Origin: Anaeromonas frigoriresistens
GTDB taxonomy: Bacteria > Bacillota > Clostridia > Tissierellales > SIT17
DNA length: 64,000 nucleotides
NCBI RefSeq assembly: GCF_016820655.1
Contig: NZ_WSFT01000029.1
Span: 1-64,000 of the forward strand
Direction of reading: 5' to 3'
Positions 33,949-43,186 of the stretch are shown here, piece by piece. Numbering within the stretch: position 1 is the stretch's first letter; each line of letters opens with the position of its first letter. A program made the position numbers and the translations under genes. The notes below the pieces were generated by a model. The model did not search any database and had not been told where the DNA came from. It saw only the letters and a list, made by a program, of their open reading frames with translations.

Positions 33949-33974
33949 AGGGATTAAATCCCTCTTATTTTTTT
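33947..33974 (+). terminator. Hairpin after the major tail gene, probable partial terminator
   Basis: AGAGGGATT pairs perfectly with AATCCCTCT, then TTATTTTTTT. The next tail genes lack a visible promoter, so read-through must occur. Confidence 0.75.
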
Positions 33975-33996
33975 ATATATAGGAGGATGAAATAAT

Positions 33997-34374
33997 ATGA
34001 TAATCAAAGAATTTGACTTAGAAGATGTATTCTTATTAAGTGAGATTATAGAAAAGATGAATTTAAATGTTGAGATAGAGAAGTATATGGATTCAAAGAA
34101 AATAATTGACTTCATTGAAAATAATGAAGAAAAAGAAAAACAAGAGGAACAATTGGGAAAAGAAATGTTCTTAAAAATGGGTTTAGATCTCGGAGTTAAA
34201 TTTGTAAAGAGGATGCATAAAGCTAAAAAAGAAATCAAAAAGCTTATATCTGATCTTACTGGTAAACCTATGAAAGAAGTTTCTAAAATGAGTTTAAAAG
34301 AAATAAAAACATTCTTTATGGAGTTAGTTAAAACAGAAGGTTTTGAAGATTTTTTATCTCAAGCAGGGGAATAG
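33997..34374 (+). CDS. Tail assembly chaperone gpG-like (zero-frame product)
   Basis: 125 residues, helical and charged (VEIEKYMDSKKIIDFIENNEEK, MSLKEIKTFFMELVKTEGFEDFLSQAGE). Position between tube and tape-measure genes is that of lambda gpG. The codons GAT TTT TTA near its end contain the slippery heptamer T-TTT-TTA (34350-34356), which leads to the longer gpGT product. Confidence 0.82.
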   Translation: MIIKEFDLEDVFLLSEIIEKMNLNVEIEKYMDSKKIIDFIENNEEKEKQEEQLGKEMFLKMGLDLGVKFVKRMHKAKKEIKKLISDLTGKPMKEVSKMSLKEIKTFFMELVKTEGFEDFLSQAGE

Positions 34375-34667
34375 ACAAAGAGTTTATAGAGGATCTCCTG
34401 CTTAAGAGATATAGCAATATAGATTATGTATTTAAATTACCCCTTAGAAGGTCAATAAAGTTAATTAAAAAGGCACAAGAGGAAGAGCATAAAGAACATT
34501 ATTATAGATTATATCTAGCAGTACTCCCTAATTATGATGAAAGCAATTTTGAAACTTTCGAGGATTTTTATGACAAAATTAAACCACAAAAAATTATAAA
34601 AGATAATAGAAGTAAAGATGAATTAATGAAAGAAATTTTAGAAATTACTCCTAAGAAAGGAGGTTAA
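33997..34667 (+). CDS. Tail assembly chaperone gpGT-like (product of -1 frameshift at T-TTT-TTA)
   Basis: Translation in the zero frame to 34356, then one base back and on from 34356 to the TAA at 34665-34667. This gives 120 + 103 = 223 residues. The -1 frame has no start codon of its own near its beginning, stays open for 103 codons (FIEDLLLKRYSNIDYVFKLP, ending in EILEITPKKGG) and stops just before the tape-measure gene, as in lambda-like G/GT pairs. The extension would otherwise be an unexplained 290-bp gap. Confidence 0.82.
34350..34403 (+). promoter_or_regulatory. Programmed -1 frameshift signal (slippery site plus stem-loop)
   Basis: Slippery T-TTT-TTA at 34350-34356 in correct phase. 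Four bases later AAGCAGGGGA (34361-34370) can pair with TCTCCTGCTT (34394-34403), 9 of 10 Watson-Crick, with a 23-base loop. The stem spans the zero-frame stop codon. Confidence 0.75.
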
Positions 34668-34671
34668 GATA

Positions 34672-36390
34672 TTGGAACTTTTTAGATTATATGGTTCAGT
34701 ACTTGTTGATAATAAAGATTCTATTAAGAAGTTGAAGGAGTCTGATAAACAAGCAAGAGAAGTAAATAAGACTTTTAAAAACATGGGTAAAGCTATTAAA
34801 ACTATGGGTAAAGTTGCAATAATGGGAGGAGCTGCAGCAGGAGGAGCTCTTTTAGGTATGGCCACAAAAGCATCAAAAACTGCAGATGCAATTCATAAAG
34901 GATCTCAACGAATGGGTATATCAATGAAAGCATACCAGGAACTAGAATATTGGGCATCTCAAAATGGTTTAGCACAAGAACAATTAGAAAAAGGTGTAGG
35001 TAGACTAAATCAACGAATGGGAGCAGCTGCAGATGGTAATAAAAAATACTCTGAAGCTTTAGAAAGACTAGGAATAAATATGGATGATGTTAAAAATGGT
35101 ACTATTTCTACAGAAGATGCTTTTGCTACTGCAGTACAAACTTTATCTGGGATGAAAAATGAACAAGAGAAAGCAGCGCTTGCCACTGAAATGTTTGGAA
35201 CTAAACTAGCAAGAGATATGTTGCCAGCTTTAAATGATGGAGCACTTAGCTTGGAAGATGCTAAAAAGAAAGCAGCTGAACTAGGTATTGTTATAGGTGA
35301 TAAAGCTATAAATGATGGGGTAAAATTCACTGATACTATGGATAGTATGAAACGAAGTCTTGGAGGAATTGTATCAAAGATTGGACTTGCCGTACTACCA
35401 AAATTACAAGAGTTTTTGGATTGGATGGTAGTTAATGGTCCAGAAATTAAAGCAAAAATAAAAGATGCGATGGAAAAAGCAAGGGAAGTGACTGATAAGT
35501 TTAAGAATGCTTTAGGATTTTTAAAAAATAATGCAAATATACTAATACCTATTCTAAGTGGTTTATTAGGTGCATTGATAGCATTTAAAGTAATTACCAC
35601 TATAAATGCAGCTATAGGCAAAATGAAAATTCTTATGGCAGCATGGAAAGCTAGTACTTTTGCTCAAACATTAGCACAACATGGTCTAAATGCAGCATTA
35701 CTTGCCAATCCAATAGGAATAGTTATAACAATTATTGGAGCTCTTATAGCAATAGGTGTGGCTCTGTATATGAATTGGGATAAAGTGAAGTACTATGCTG
35801 GCCTTCTGTGGGATAAAATGAAAGCGGTAGGTAGAGGAATTAAAAATGTATTTATAGATATGAAGAATGGAATAGTCTCTGGTGTGTCTAGTGCGGTAGG
35901 TTATATTAGAGATAAATTTAATCAGGCTAAGGACTTTATAATGAGTCCAATTAGAACAGCAGTTAACTTTATTAGAGGTCAAATAGCAAAAATTAGAGGT
36001 TTCTTTAGTGGTCTTAAAATTAGTTTACCTAAGATAAAATTACCTCACTTTAGTCTTAAAGGGAAATTAGATCTTATTCCTCCGGGATTATCAGTTCCAA
36101 AGCTGGATGTTAAATGGTATGCAAAAGGTGGATATATGAATGAGCCTACTCCCTTTGGAATAGATGGTAATTCTATTCTTGGTGGTGGAGAAGCTGGTGG
36201 AGAAGGAATAGTGCCTCTTGAAGGTAAGCATATGTTCCCACTCGCTGAGGCAATAGCTAAGAGATTAAATAATAAAGCAAATGAAGTTATAAATAAAATA
36301 ATATTAAATTTCTACCCTCAAAATATGAATGATGAAGAGCTAGAAAGAGCATTTAACTATGTAAATAAAAGATTTGGATTGGAGTTGTAA
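34672..36390 (+). CDS. Tail tape-measure protein
   Basis: 572 residues from TTG 34672, with AAGGAGG upstream. Coiled-coil N-terminus, then SQRMGISMKAYQELEYWASQNGLAQEQLEKG, typical of tape measures, a hydrophobic stretch (ILIPILSGLLGALIAFKVI and LLANPIGIVITIIGALIAIGV) and a basic C-terminal part. Sets tail length; the modest size predicts a rather short tail (general rule about 0.15 nm per residue, roughly 85 nm). Confidence 0.9.
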   Translation: MELFRLYGSVLVDNKDSIKKLKESDKQAREVNKTFKNMGKAIKTMGKVAIMGGAAAGGALLGMATKASKTADAIHKGSQRMGISMKAYQELEYWASQNGLAQEQLEKGVGRLNQRMGAAADGNKKYSEALERLGINMDDVKNGTISTEDAFATAVQTLSGMKNEQEKAALATEMFGTKLARDMLPALNDGALSLEDAKKKAAELGIVIGDKAINDGVKFTDTMDSMKRSLGGIVSKIGLAVLPKLQEFLDWMVVNGPEIKAKIKDAMEKAREVTDKFKNALGFLKNNANILIPILSGLLGALIAFKVITTINAAIGKMKILMAAWKASTFAQTLAQHGLNAALLANPIGIVITIIGALIAIGVALYMNWDKVKYYAGLLWDKMKAVGRGIKNVFIDMKNGIVSGVSSAVGYIRDKFNQAKDFIMSPIRTAVNFIRGQIAKIRGFFSGLKISLPKIKLPHFSLKGKLDLIPPGLSVPKLDVKWYAKGGYMNEPTPFGIDGNSILGGGEAGGEGIVPLEGKHMFPLAEAIAKRLNNKANEVINKIILNFYPQNMNDEELERAFNYVNKRFGLEL

Positions 36391-36393
36391 TCT

Positions 36394-37224
36394 ATGAAAA
36401 GTGCATATCTAATAAATGAATTAAACGAAAAATATAACCTTAGAAACTTTAAAGATACAACTCTAATTCAACGTTTAAATGGATTAGGATATGAGAATGA
36501 ATTAAGTTATGTAAGGGTAGGGAATTATTATAAAAGGGACAATAAAGAGATAAAACAAGGTGAATTATCGGGGACGTTAGTATTTGACGATTACTTAAAA
36601 TACCAGAATTTCATAGATTATATAGAAAGATCTCAAAACTTAAGGATTATATACAGACCTTTAGACACTGAATACTATAGAGATGTAGATTTTAAGGCTA
36701 TAACAAATGTAATAAAGAATAGAGGTACAATAGAATGTGAGCTAGTATTATGTTGTAAAAGTTTATACTATACAGAGGATAATAAAAGGTTTGTAATTGA
36801 GGAAATGGAAGGAGAAAGTAGATACTCTATGCCATTTCCTTTTCAATTCAATGATTATTCATCTGTAGCAGTAGCCTATAACAATACAGGTCACATAGAA
36901 GGAGAGATTATAGCTGAGATATATGGATATACTCAAAAACCATCCATAGAGCTATATTTAAGAGATAAACTAAAATATAAAGTAGTTTTTGATATAACTA
37001 TAGAAAAAGGTCAAAAGCTTATATATTCAGCTAGGAATGGTAACAATTATGTAGCTTTAGAAGATGAAGAAGGCAATCAAATAAATATTCCTAACTGTCT
37101 TAAATTAGAAAATGATAACTTTTTTAAGCTACCAACAGGATTTAGTAGACTTAAGATTACCAGTGATACCGGAAATATAAATAAAATAGTATTTAGAATA
37201 ATTACTGCCTATAAGGGGGTGTAA
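36394..37224 (+). CDS. Distal tail protein (Dit-like)
   Basis: 276 residues. N-terminal half has the tail-component fold with LNGLGYENELSYVRVGNYYKRDNKEIKQGELSG and a C-terminal beta domain (ITIEKGQKLIYSARNGNNYVAL). Hub of the baseplate joining tube and Tal/receptor-binding proteins. 3 bp after the tape measure. Confidence 0.8.
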   Translation: MKSAYLINELNEKYNLRNFKDTTLIQRLNGLGYENELSYVRVGNYYKRDNKEIKQGELSGTLVFDDYLKYQNFIDYIERSQNLRIIYRPLDTEYYRDVDFKAITNVIKNRGTIECELVLCCKSLYYTEDNKRFVIEEMEGESRYSMPFPFQFNDYSSVAVAYNNTGHIEGEIIAEIYGYTQKPSIELYLRDKLKYKVVFDITIEKGQKLIYSARNGNNYVALEDEEGNQINIPNCLKLENDNFFKLPTGFSRLKITSDTGNINKIVFRIITAYKGV

Positions 37225-37225
37225 T

Positions 37226-38242
37226 ATGCTATACATTTTATCTAAAGACAATTTAGAAATAAAAGATATAATTCAGGATAGTAGCTATGATATAAAGCAA
37301 GATATAAATTTGACTGGTAAAAGTGAGTTTAAAGTTGCAGAAAAGCTTTTAGCAAATGAAGGAGATTATATAATTCATAAAGATGAAGGATATAAAGGTA
37401 TTATTGAAAACATAGAAACTGAGAAATATAGGATCACATATATAATACATGCAAATGAAATAGATAATATATTTGATAGAAAAGTAATACTAAGCAATGA
37501 AGAAATTATACTTAATACCGGAATAGAGGACTTTATTAAGAAAACAATAGAAGATAACTTTGTCATTTCTAATGATGATCTATTAAATAAAACTTATATT
37601 AATGTATCAGTATCTACTCATACTCCGATAAACGCAAGTATAGATACAAATGATGGAATATATAACCTTAGAACATATTTAGGTAATGTAAAAGAGAGAT
37701 ATGATATATATTTAGACTATAAGTTTAATAAAGATACACTTGATATTATAATATATAGATCTAATGCAGAAGTTTTAGAAGTAGATGCAACTATAGAGGA
37801 TATAATAACATACCAAGAATTTTATAGTGTTGATGTGGTATCTAAAGTTACCGTATTATCAAAAGGAACTGGAAATACCTTTGATTATTTTCTACTAACT
37901 GATAGAACTACAACTACGGATAAGAATAATCCTAATCGTGCTAAAGGTAGTATTGAAGTAGAGACATGTGAAACTGATGATGAAGCATATCAAAAAGCTT
38001 TAGATACATTCAAAAGCAATTCATATCAACATAATATTGAGATTAACTTAACTAAAGATAGTATGATATATGATATTAATGACTTTTATATAGGGAGAAA
38101 CTTAAAGATAAAAACTAATGATAACGGAATATACCATACTTTTGTTAGAGAAATAAATAAGAAATCAAACTCCAATATTTATATTGTAAAATGTGGCAAT
38201 ATGAAAGTGACATTAATTGAGAAGTTGAAAGGAGTGATTTAA
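37226..38242 (+). CDS. Tail-associated protein (Tal/prophage endopeptidase tail family)
   Basis: 338 residues. LYILSKDNLEIKDIIQDSSYDIKQDINLTGKSEFKV is the typical start of Firmicutes Tal/gp18-like proteins (Prophage_tail). No added peptidase domain at the C-terminus, so probably only structural (baseplate tip). Stop and next start overlap by one base. Confidence 0.8.
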   Translation: MLYILSKDNLEIKDIIQDSSYDIKQDINLTGKSEFKVAEKLLANEGDYIIHKDEGYKGIIENIETEKYRITYIIHANEIDNIFDRKVILSNEEIILNTGIEDFIKKTIEDNFVISNDDLLNKTYINVSVSTHTPINASIDTNDGIYNLRTYLGNVKERYDIYLDYKFNKDTLDIIIYRSNAEVLEVDATIEDIITYQEFYSVDVVSKVTVLSKGTGNTFDYFLLTDRTTTTDKNNPNRAKGSIEVETCETDDEAYQKALDTFKSNSYQHNIEINLTKDSMIYDINDFYIGRNLKIKTNDNGIYHTFVREINKKSNSNIYIVKCGNMKVTLIEKLKGVI

Positions 38243-40128
38243 TGATAAGAGCAATAACATTTGATAAACAATTAATGAAAAGTGAAGATTTTGCCCATCA
38301 AATTCATCATATATATCAAGGAAAGATAGGAGTGAGTAAAGGGTGTGAAGTATCTACAGATATAGATGGAAATTTAGTTATATCTGATGGATACTTTTCT
38401 ATTTATGGTAGATTACTTAGAAATGTAGGCGACACTATAATTGAAATTCCATCAGTTGCTAGTGGAATATTATACTCAGTTTTAGTATTTGAAATAGATT
38501 TAAATCAGGAAAATACATTGGATGTATTTAACCAAGGTACCTTTAAAATAATATCTGACCCATTTAACTATCCTAGTTTGACACAAGAAAATCTAGATGA
38601 TAGTGGTAATCTATATCAAATGGAGTTTGCGAGATTTGAAAATAAAGTATCTGGTATTGAAAACATTCAAGATACTCGAACAATTTTAAAATTTCATTTG
38701 GCAGAAAGTATTTCAGGACTAAAAAATGTAATGATAGGATTCGGTGCTAAAAGAGATGGGGTTACAGATGATATAATTCCTATAAATAAAGCGTTAGCTG
38801 AAGGTGGAACTGTTTACATCCCAGGTCCTGGTACTTATTTGATTAGTGATAGTATGAAAATACCTTCCGATACGACTTTAATAATAGATCCTACAGCTAC
38901 AATAAAATTAGCTAATGGTGCTAATTGCTATATAGTTAAAAATAGTGATTTGGTAAATGGAAATAGTAACATAACTATTATAGGTGGAAACTGGGATGGT
39001 AATGCTTTGAATCAAACTAGGGATTATTCTACTGGAAATATTTTAACCGGATATTATGGAATGGGTCTATTATTCTATAAAGTTAAGGGGTTAAAAGTTA
39101 AACATTTAAAAACCAAAGAAATTGAAGCATGGGGAATTGCATATCTTGATTGTGAAGATTGTATTTTTGACGATATAGAATTTGATCAACCTTTACCATC
39201 CCAAAATGGTGGTAAAGTGAACGGAGATGGTGTAACTGGAATAGGGAAAAATGTAATTATAAATAATATTAGAGGTTATTCAAATGATGATATTGTAGCT
39301 GTTTCTTCTGGAATTGCTACATTAGAAGGAATAGATACTGGACTAGTTTATGGGAACTCAGAAAATATTAAAATTACAAATATTTTCCCTAGAAAGAAAA
39401 ATGGAACTAATGAATTAAGTATGAGAGGTATAGCTATATATTCAAAAGGAGGGGGAAAGGTCTCTAATGTAACTGTTCAAACGGTAAAAGGCTACTGTAA
39501 ATGGGAAGTGATAAAAGTTCAAACTCCTATAGAATGGGAAACCACAGAAAAAAGTATTTTTGATAATTTAGTGTTTGAGGATATTGTTAAATTTGCTGAT
39601 AATGGAGAAGAAAAAGTATCCGGATTTGGAGCTTTAATATTATTAGATAATGTTCATATTAAATCTATTACTTTGGATAAGATATTAAGACGTGAACTAG
39701 AAGCTGATTCAGATATAGAGAGAATATTCATTAAGAGTACCGAAACATCTATTGTTGATTCTATGAAGATATCAAATGTTGAATGGTATAATACCTATAC
39801 TCCAGGAGACTCTATTATTTATGACTATGGTGAATTAAAAAGCTTGAAGTTTGACAACATTTATAATAATAACGGTGGATTGTACCATAAGATGAACAGT
39901 AACTCTATTATTACTGTAATAATGGGCAACGGTTATAAACATGAAAAGTCAGGGTATGGTGATATGAATGCAGTAGCAGGAGCTAAGGTTAGAGTTAGAA
40001 GTATGTTGGTAGTCGATAGATCTAAATTAACTCCAAGCAAGTTTGATTATATTATTGATGCTACTTTAGGATTACCTATTATTTATGATGGAGCTAATTG
40101 GCTTAGGATGGATGGAATAACAGTATAA
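38242..40128 (+). CDS. Tailspike / receptor-binding protein with pectate-lyase-like beta-helix
   Basis: 628 residues. N-terminal adaptor (1-160, beta-rich; RAITFDKQLMKSEDFAHQIHHIYQGKIGVSKGCEV) attaches to the tail. Then IGFGAKRDGVTDDIIPINKALAEGGTVYIPG, the classical start of a Pectate_lyase_3 right-handed beta-helix, with many parallel coil repeats to about 560. C-terminal cap ends in LPIIYDGANWLRMDGITV. Probably binds and may degrade the host surface polysaccharide. Confidence 0.85.
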   Translation: MIRAITFDKQLMKSEDFAHQIHHIYQGKIGVSKGCEVSTDIDGNLVISDGYFSIYGRLLRNVGDTIIEIPSVASGILYSVLVFEIDLNQENTLDVFNQGTFKIISDPFNYPSLTQENLDDSGNLYQMEFARFENKVSGIENIQDTRTILKFHLAESISGLKNVMIGFGAKRDGVTDDIIPINKALAEGGTVYIPGPGTYLISDSMKIPSDTTLIIDPTATIKLANGANCYIVKNSDLVNGNSNITIIGGNWDGNALNQTRDYSTGNILTGYYGMGLLFYKVKGLKVKHLKTKEIEAWGIAYLDCEDCIFDDIEFDQPLPSQNGGKVNGDGVTGIGKNVIINNIRGYSNDDIVAVSSGIATLEGIDTGLVYGNSENIKITNIFPRKKNGTNELSMRGIAIYSKGGGKVSNVTVQTVKGYCKWEVIKVQTPIEWETTEKSIFDNLVFEDIVKFADNGEEKVSGFGALILLDNVHIKSITLDKILRRELEADSDIERIFIKSTETSIVDSMKISNVEWYNTYTPGDSIIYDYGELKSLKFDNIYNNNGGLYHKMNSNSIITVIMGNGYKHEKSGYGDMNAVAGAKVRVRSMLVVDRSKLTPSKFDYIIDATLGLPIIYDGANWLRMDGITV

Positions 40129-40160
40129 AAACCTTCTTTGCAAATTTTTAGAATATATTA

Positions 40161-40206
40161 GTAAAAATAACTACAGTGTATTATAATATATTGTAGTTAT
40201 TTTTAC
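40161..40206. terminator. Terminator between tail genes and the acyltransferase gene
   Basis: GTAAAAATAACTACA (40161-40175) pairs perfectly with TGTAGTTATTTTTAC (40192-40206). The loop contains TATAAT, which could be a -10 element for the next gene. Confidence 0.8.
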
Positions 40207-40223
40207 TTAGGGGGATAAATGGC

Positions 40224-41270
40224 ATGGAGAATCAATTTACAAAAGAGGACACTAATTATCTAAAAGGCATAGCAATTTTCCTATTACTTTGGCATCACTT
40301 ATTTTATAATGCAAATTATATAGAGTCATTTAGCTCTTTTAATATTGCAGAGATAATCTCATACTATAGCAAGGTATGTGTTGCAATATTTCTTATATTA
40401 AGTGGTTATGGTCTAAGTGAAAGCTATAGTAAGAAAAAATATACTCTTAGAACTTTTTACCTTAAATATTATAGAAAGCTTTATCAAAATTATTTATTAA
40501 TGTGGATTCTTTTTGTACCTATGGGGATAGTCTTATTTAATAGAACTTTTGAAGTTGTATATGGAGACCATGTCATAACAAAATTATTTCTTAATATTTT
40601 AGGAGTACAAAGGCTTTTTAGCTTTAATGGTTATAATGCAACTTGGTGGTATATGAGTTTAGTTATAGGATTATATTTATTTTTTCCATTATTGAATAGA
40701 TTAGTGAAAAAATATCCAATCTTATCTTTGTGTTTAAGTTATTACTTAATGTTTATTACAAGACATAAAGTTGGAAGTTTTGATCCTATCGGGTTATATG
40801 GATATTGGGTATTCCCTTTTATCATAGGAATATTTTGTTCTCAAAGAAAAGTTATTTCTAATATTACTAGTTTTAAAATAGGGAATAAATATATAAAGTT
40901 AATGATTTACTTAATTATATTGATACTCATAGTGTATTTTAGAAGATATGGAGTTAAGCTAATAAATGAAAAGATTGATGGTTTTTTTGGGTTGATTATA
41001 ATACTCATAAGTTACGAATATATATCTAAAATAAAATGTTTTAAAAAAGTTCTAACCTTTGTAGGGATCCACTCTTTTAATATATTTTTATTTCATACAT
41101 TTATATATGAGTATTATTTTAAAAGAATAATTTATTCATTTAAAAATCCACTTATAATTTTCAGTGTATTATTGGTAACTTGTATAATGATTTCTATAGG
41201 TATTGAAAGGTTGAAGAATATAAGATTTGAAAAGAGAAAGTATATTTTAATCTCAAAGAATAATTCATAA
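40224..41270 (+). CDS. Membrane acyltransferase (acyltransferase 3 / OatA-like), prophage cargo
   Basis: 348 residues, about 10 membrane helices. N-terminal TNYLKGIAIFLLLWHHLFYN carries the His of the acyltransferase-3 family (usually R/K-GIA...H/HH) and ILSGYGLSESY follows. These enzymes O-acetylate cell-wall sugars or teichoic acids. Such genes in prophages change the receptor and block superinfection (serotype conversion). It is set off by terminators at 40161 and 41297 and lies right behind the tailspike. ATG 40224 follows TAGGGGGAT. Confidence 0.85.
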   Translation: MENQFTKEDTNYLKGIAIFLLLWHHLFYNANYIESFSSFNIAEIISYYSKVCVAIFLILSGYGLSESYSKKKYTLRTFYLKYYRKLYQNYLLMWILFVPMGIVLFNRTFEVVYGDHVITKLFLNILGVQRLFSFNGYNATWWYMSLVIGLYLFFPLLNRLVKKYPILSLCLSYYLMFITRHKVGSFDPIGLYGYWVFPFIIGIFCSQRKVISNITSFKIGNKYIKLMIYLIILILIVYFRRYGVKLINEKIDGFFGLIIILISYEYISKIKCFKKVLTFVGIHSFNIFLFHTFIYEYYFKRIIYSFKNPLIIFSVLLVTCIMISIGIERLKNIRFEKRKYILISKNNS

Positions 41271-41296
41271 TCAGTAAATTAATATTAAATAAATTA

Positions 41297-41320
41297 AGGA
41301 CTAGGAATAGTCCTATTTTT
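41297..41320 (+). terminator. Terminator of the acyltransferase gene
   Basis: AGGACT/AGTCCT stem, AGGAAT loop, then ATTTTT. Confidence 0.75.
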
Positions 41321-41343
41321 ATGTCCAAAAAAGGAGGAAGAAA

Positions 41344-41790
41344 ATGAGTAATATATCGATTAAATTAATAGCTACAGGTATTATAGGTTTTATAGCAGGA
41401 CTAATAGGAGGGTGGGATATGGTACTAGAAATACTTTGCATTTTAATTGTTGTTGATTATCTCACCGGGTTGGGAGTAGCTTTAAAGGAAAAGAAACTCA
41501 ATTCAAGCATAGGCTTTTTAGGAATTCTTAAGAAAGCTATGATTTTCTTAGTTTTAATTTTAGCAGCTCAATTAGATAGGATAACAAATAATCAAGCTAA
41601 TTTATTTAGAACTGCAACAGCTCTATTTTATATAAGCAATGAAGGTATAAGTATACTTGAGAATATAGGAAATATAGGAGTATCTTTACCGCCTTTCATT
41701 GTTAAAGTATTAGAGCAACTTAGAGAAAACTCTAGTAAAGGAATTATAGACGATATGAAAGAGAAGGTTAGAGAGGAAGGAGAGATATAA
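41344..41790 (+). CDS. Phage holin (TcdE/phage_holin_4_1 family)
   Basis: 148 residues with three hydrophobic helices. VDYLTGLGVALKEKKLNSSIGFLGILKKAMIFLVLILA is the hallmark of this holin family, and NEGISILENIGNIGVSLPPFI closes it. Opens the membrane at lysis time. Coupled to the endolysin gene by ATAATG overlap. Confidence 0.93.
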   Translation: MSNISIKLIATGIIGFIAGLIGGWDMVLEILCILIVVDYLTGLGVALKEKKLNSSIGFLGILKKAMIFLVLILAAQLDRITNNQANLFRTATALFYISNEGISILENIGNIGVSLPPFIVKVLEQLRENSSKGIIDDMKEKVREEGEI

Positions 41791-42968
41791 TGTTTAGTGT
41801 AAACAATACTACATTCGACCCAGGACATTATGCAGGAGCTAATATTGCTCCTCGTTGCTCCAATAGATACTCAGAGGGGGATAATATGTTACTCTTAGGA
41901 TTAGCGCTTAATAAAGAGTTTGGTAGTCCCCTTACCAGGTACAATGGTAAAGATGTAAGCTTTCCAAATAGAACAGCTATGGCCAAGAAAAATGGGAGCA
42001 AATATCTAGTATCTCTTCATACGAATTATCCAACTGATGGAGTAATATGTTTTATTTCTGTATCTAGGCCAGAAGATAAAATAGTAGCTGAGAAGATAGG
42101 CAAAACAGTAGCTAACAAACTAGGTATTCAATTTAGAGGGGTAAGAACTAGAAAAAACTCCTATGGCACTGACTACTATGGTATGATTAGAATTCCTCAG
42201 AGATATGGTATTCATGGAATTATAGTAGAACATGGTAGTCATAGAGAACACTGTTCTAATACAGACGAAAAAAGAAGATTAATTATTGAAGCATATCGAG
42301 AAGTATTTGAGGGGAAAACATCTACTAAAGATAATGGAATTAAAGAAAAATACAATAATGGTATTATAGATTTACCAGCTAAGGGATATTGGACCATTGC
42401 AGATAATGATAGAGAGATATCCTTTATGCAAGAAGAGTTGAATATCATAGGATATGAATTAGAGATAGATGGAAACTTTGGACCTAATACTTTAGAAGCA
42501 GTGAAAGAGTTCCAGGAATTTTATGATCTAGAAGTAGATGGTTATGTAGGTCCTAATACTGTAGAGAAAATTGGAGAAGTAGTTGAAGCGTTAGAAAAGA
42601 ATGGAATAATAGATTTACCAGGTAAAGGTTACTTCACTACTAAAGATGAAGGATACGAAGTAAAGCTAATCCAGCAAACTTTAAAAGAGATAGGATTTAA
42701 GTTAGTTGTGGATGGTATTTATGGGAGTGAAACAAGAGGAGCTATAAAATTATTCCAAGCTAAGTATGGACTAAAAGTTGATGGGTATGCTGGAAAAGAA
42801 ACTGTAAGAGCTTTAAATAATATTATCAAAGAAATCAATATTCCTACGAGAAGAGTAATTATTAATGGAGAGCAGATAGGGGCATTTAAGGTTACAGATA
42901 ATATAGTAGAACAAGTAAAAGAGAATTTAGACAAAGCAGATAAAATAGAAATAGAGAAAGTAGAATAG
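41790..42968 (+). CDS. Endolysin: N-acetylmuramoyl-L-alanine amidase with two peptidoglycan-binding domains
   Basis: 392 residues. Amidase_3 catalytic domain (about 5-175): zinc ligands in FDPGHYAG, YSEGDNM and SLHTN, catalytic Glu in IIVEHGSH. Two PG_binding_1 repeats, each opened by GIIDLPxKGY and containing LNIIGYELEIDGNFGPNT or LKEIGFKLVVDGIYGSET. C-terminal 60 residues form an extra small domain. Cleaves the amide between MurNAc and L-Ala. Confidence 0.92.
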   Translation: MFSVNNTTFDPGHYAGANIAPRCSNRYSEGDNMLLLGLALNKEFGSPLTRYNGKDVSFPNRTAMAKKNGSKYLVSLHTNYPTDGVICFISVSRPEDKIVAEKIGKTVANKLGIQFRGVRTRKNSYGTDYYGMIRIPQRYGIHGIIVEHGSHREHCSNTDEKRRLIIEAYREVFEGKTSTKDNGIKEKYNNGIIDLPAKGYWTIADNDREISFMQEELNIIGYELEIDGNFGPNTLEAVKEFQEFYDLEVDGYVGPNTVEKIGEVVEALEKNGIIDLPGKGYFTTKDEGYEVKLIQQTLKEIGFKLVVDGIYGSETRGAIKLFQAKYGLKVDGYAGKETVRALNNIIKEINIPTRRVIINGEQIGAFKVTDNIVEQVKENLDKADKIEIEKVE

Positions 42969-42976
42969 ATTCAATT

Positions 42977-42998
42977 GACCAGGGAGAAATCTCTGGTC
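42977..42998 (+). terminator. Weak terminator after the endolysin gene
   Basis: GACCAGGGA pairs with TCTCTGGTC (one G-T); only a short T-rich tail. Confidence 0.55.
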
Positions 42999-43186
42999 TT
43001 CATTTAAAGAGATTTAAAAATAATGGAATAGAATTATTAACGTTGACAACAATCAATAAGAAAATAGGGGTTTAAAATAAAAAATTAATTACTAAAGTGA
43101 GGGGTATAAAATAAATACATAAATTATTAAATACACTTCATATTTATATTAATAAAGTTGAAATATTTTAGAAGAAGGTGTATAAT

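Noticed and set aside
35010-35621. Long antisense frame of 203 codons inside the tape-measure gene
   Set aside because: Composition is that of a mirrored helical Ala/Lys-rich gene; no ribosome site, and the sense gene is clearly real.
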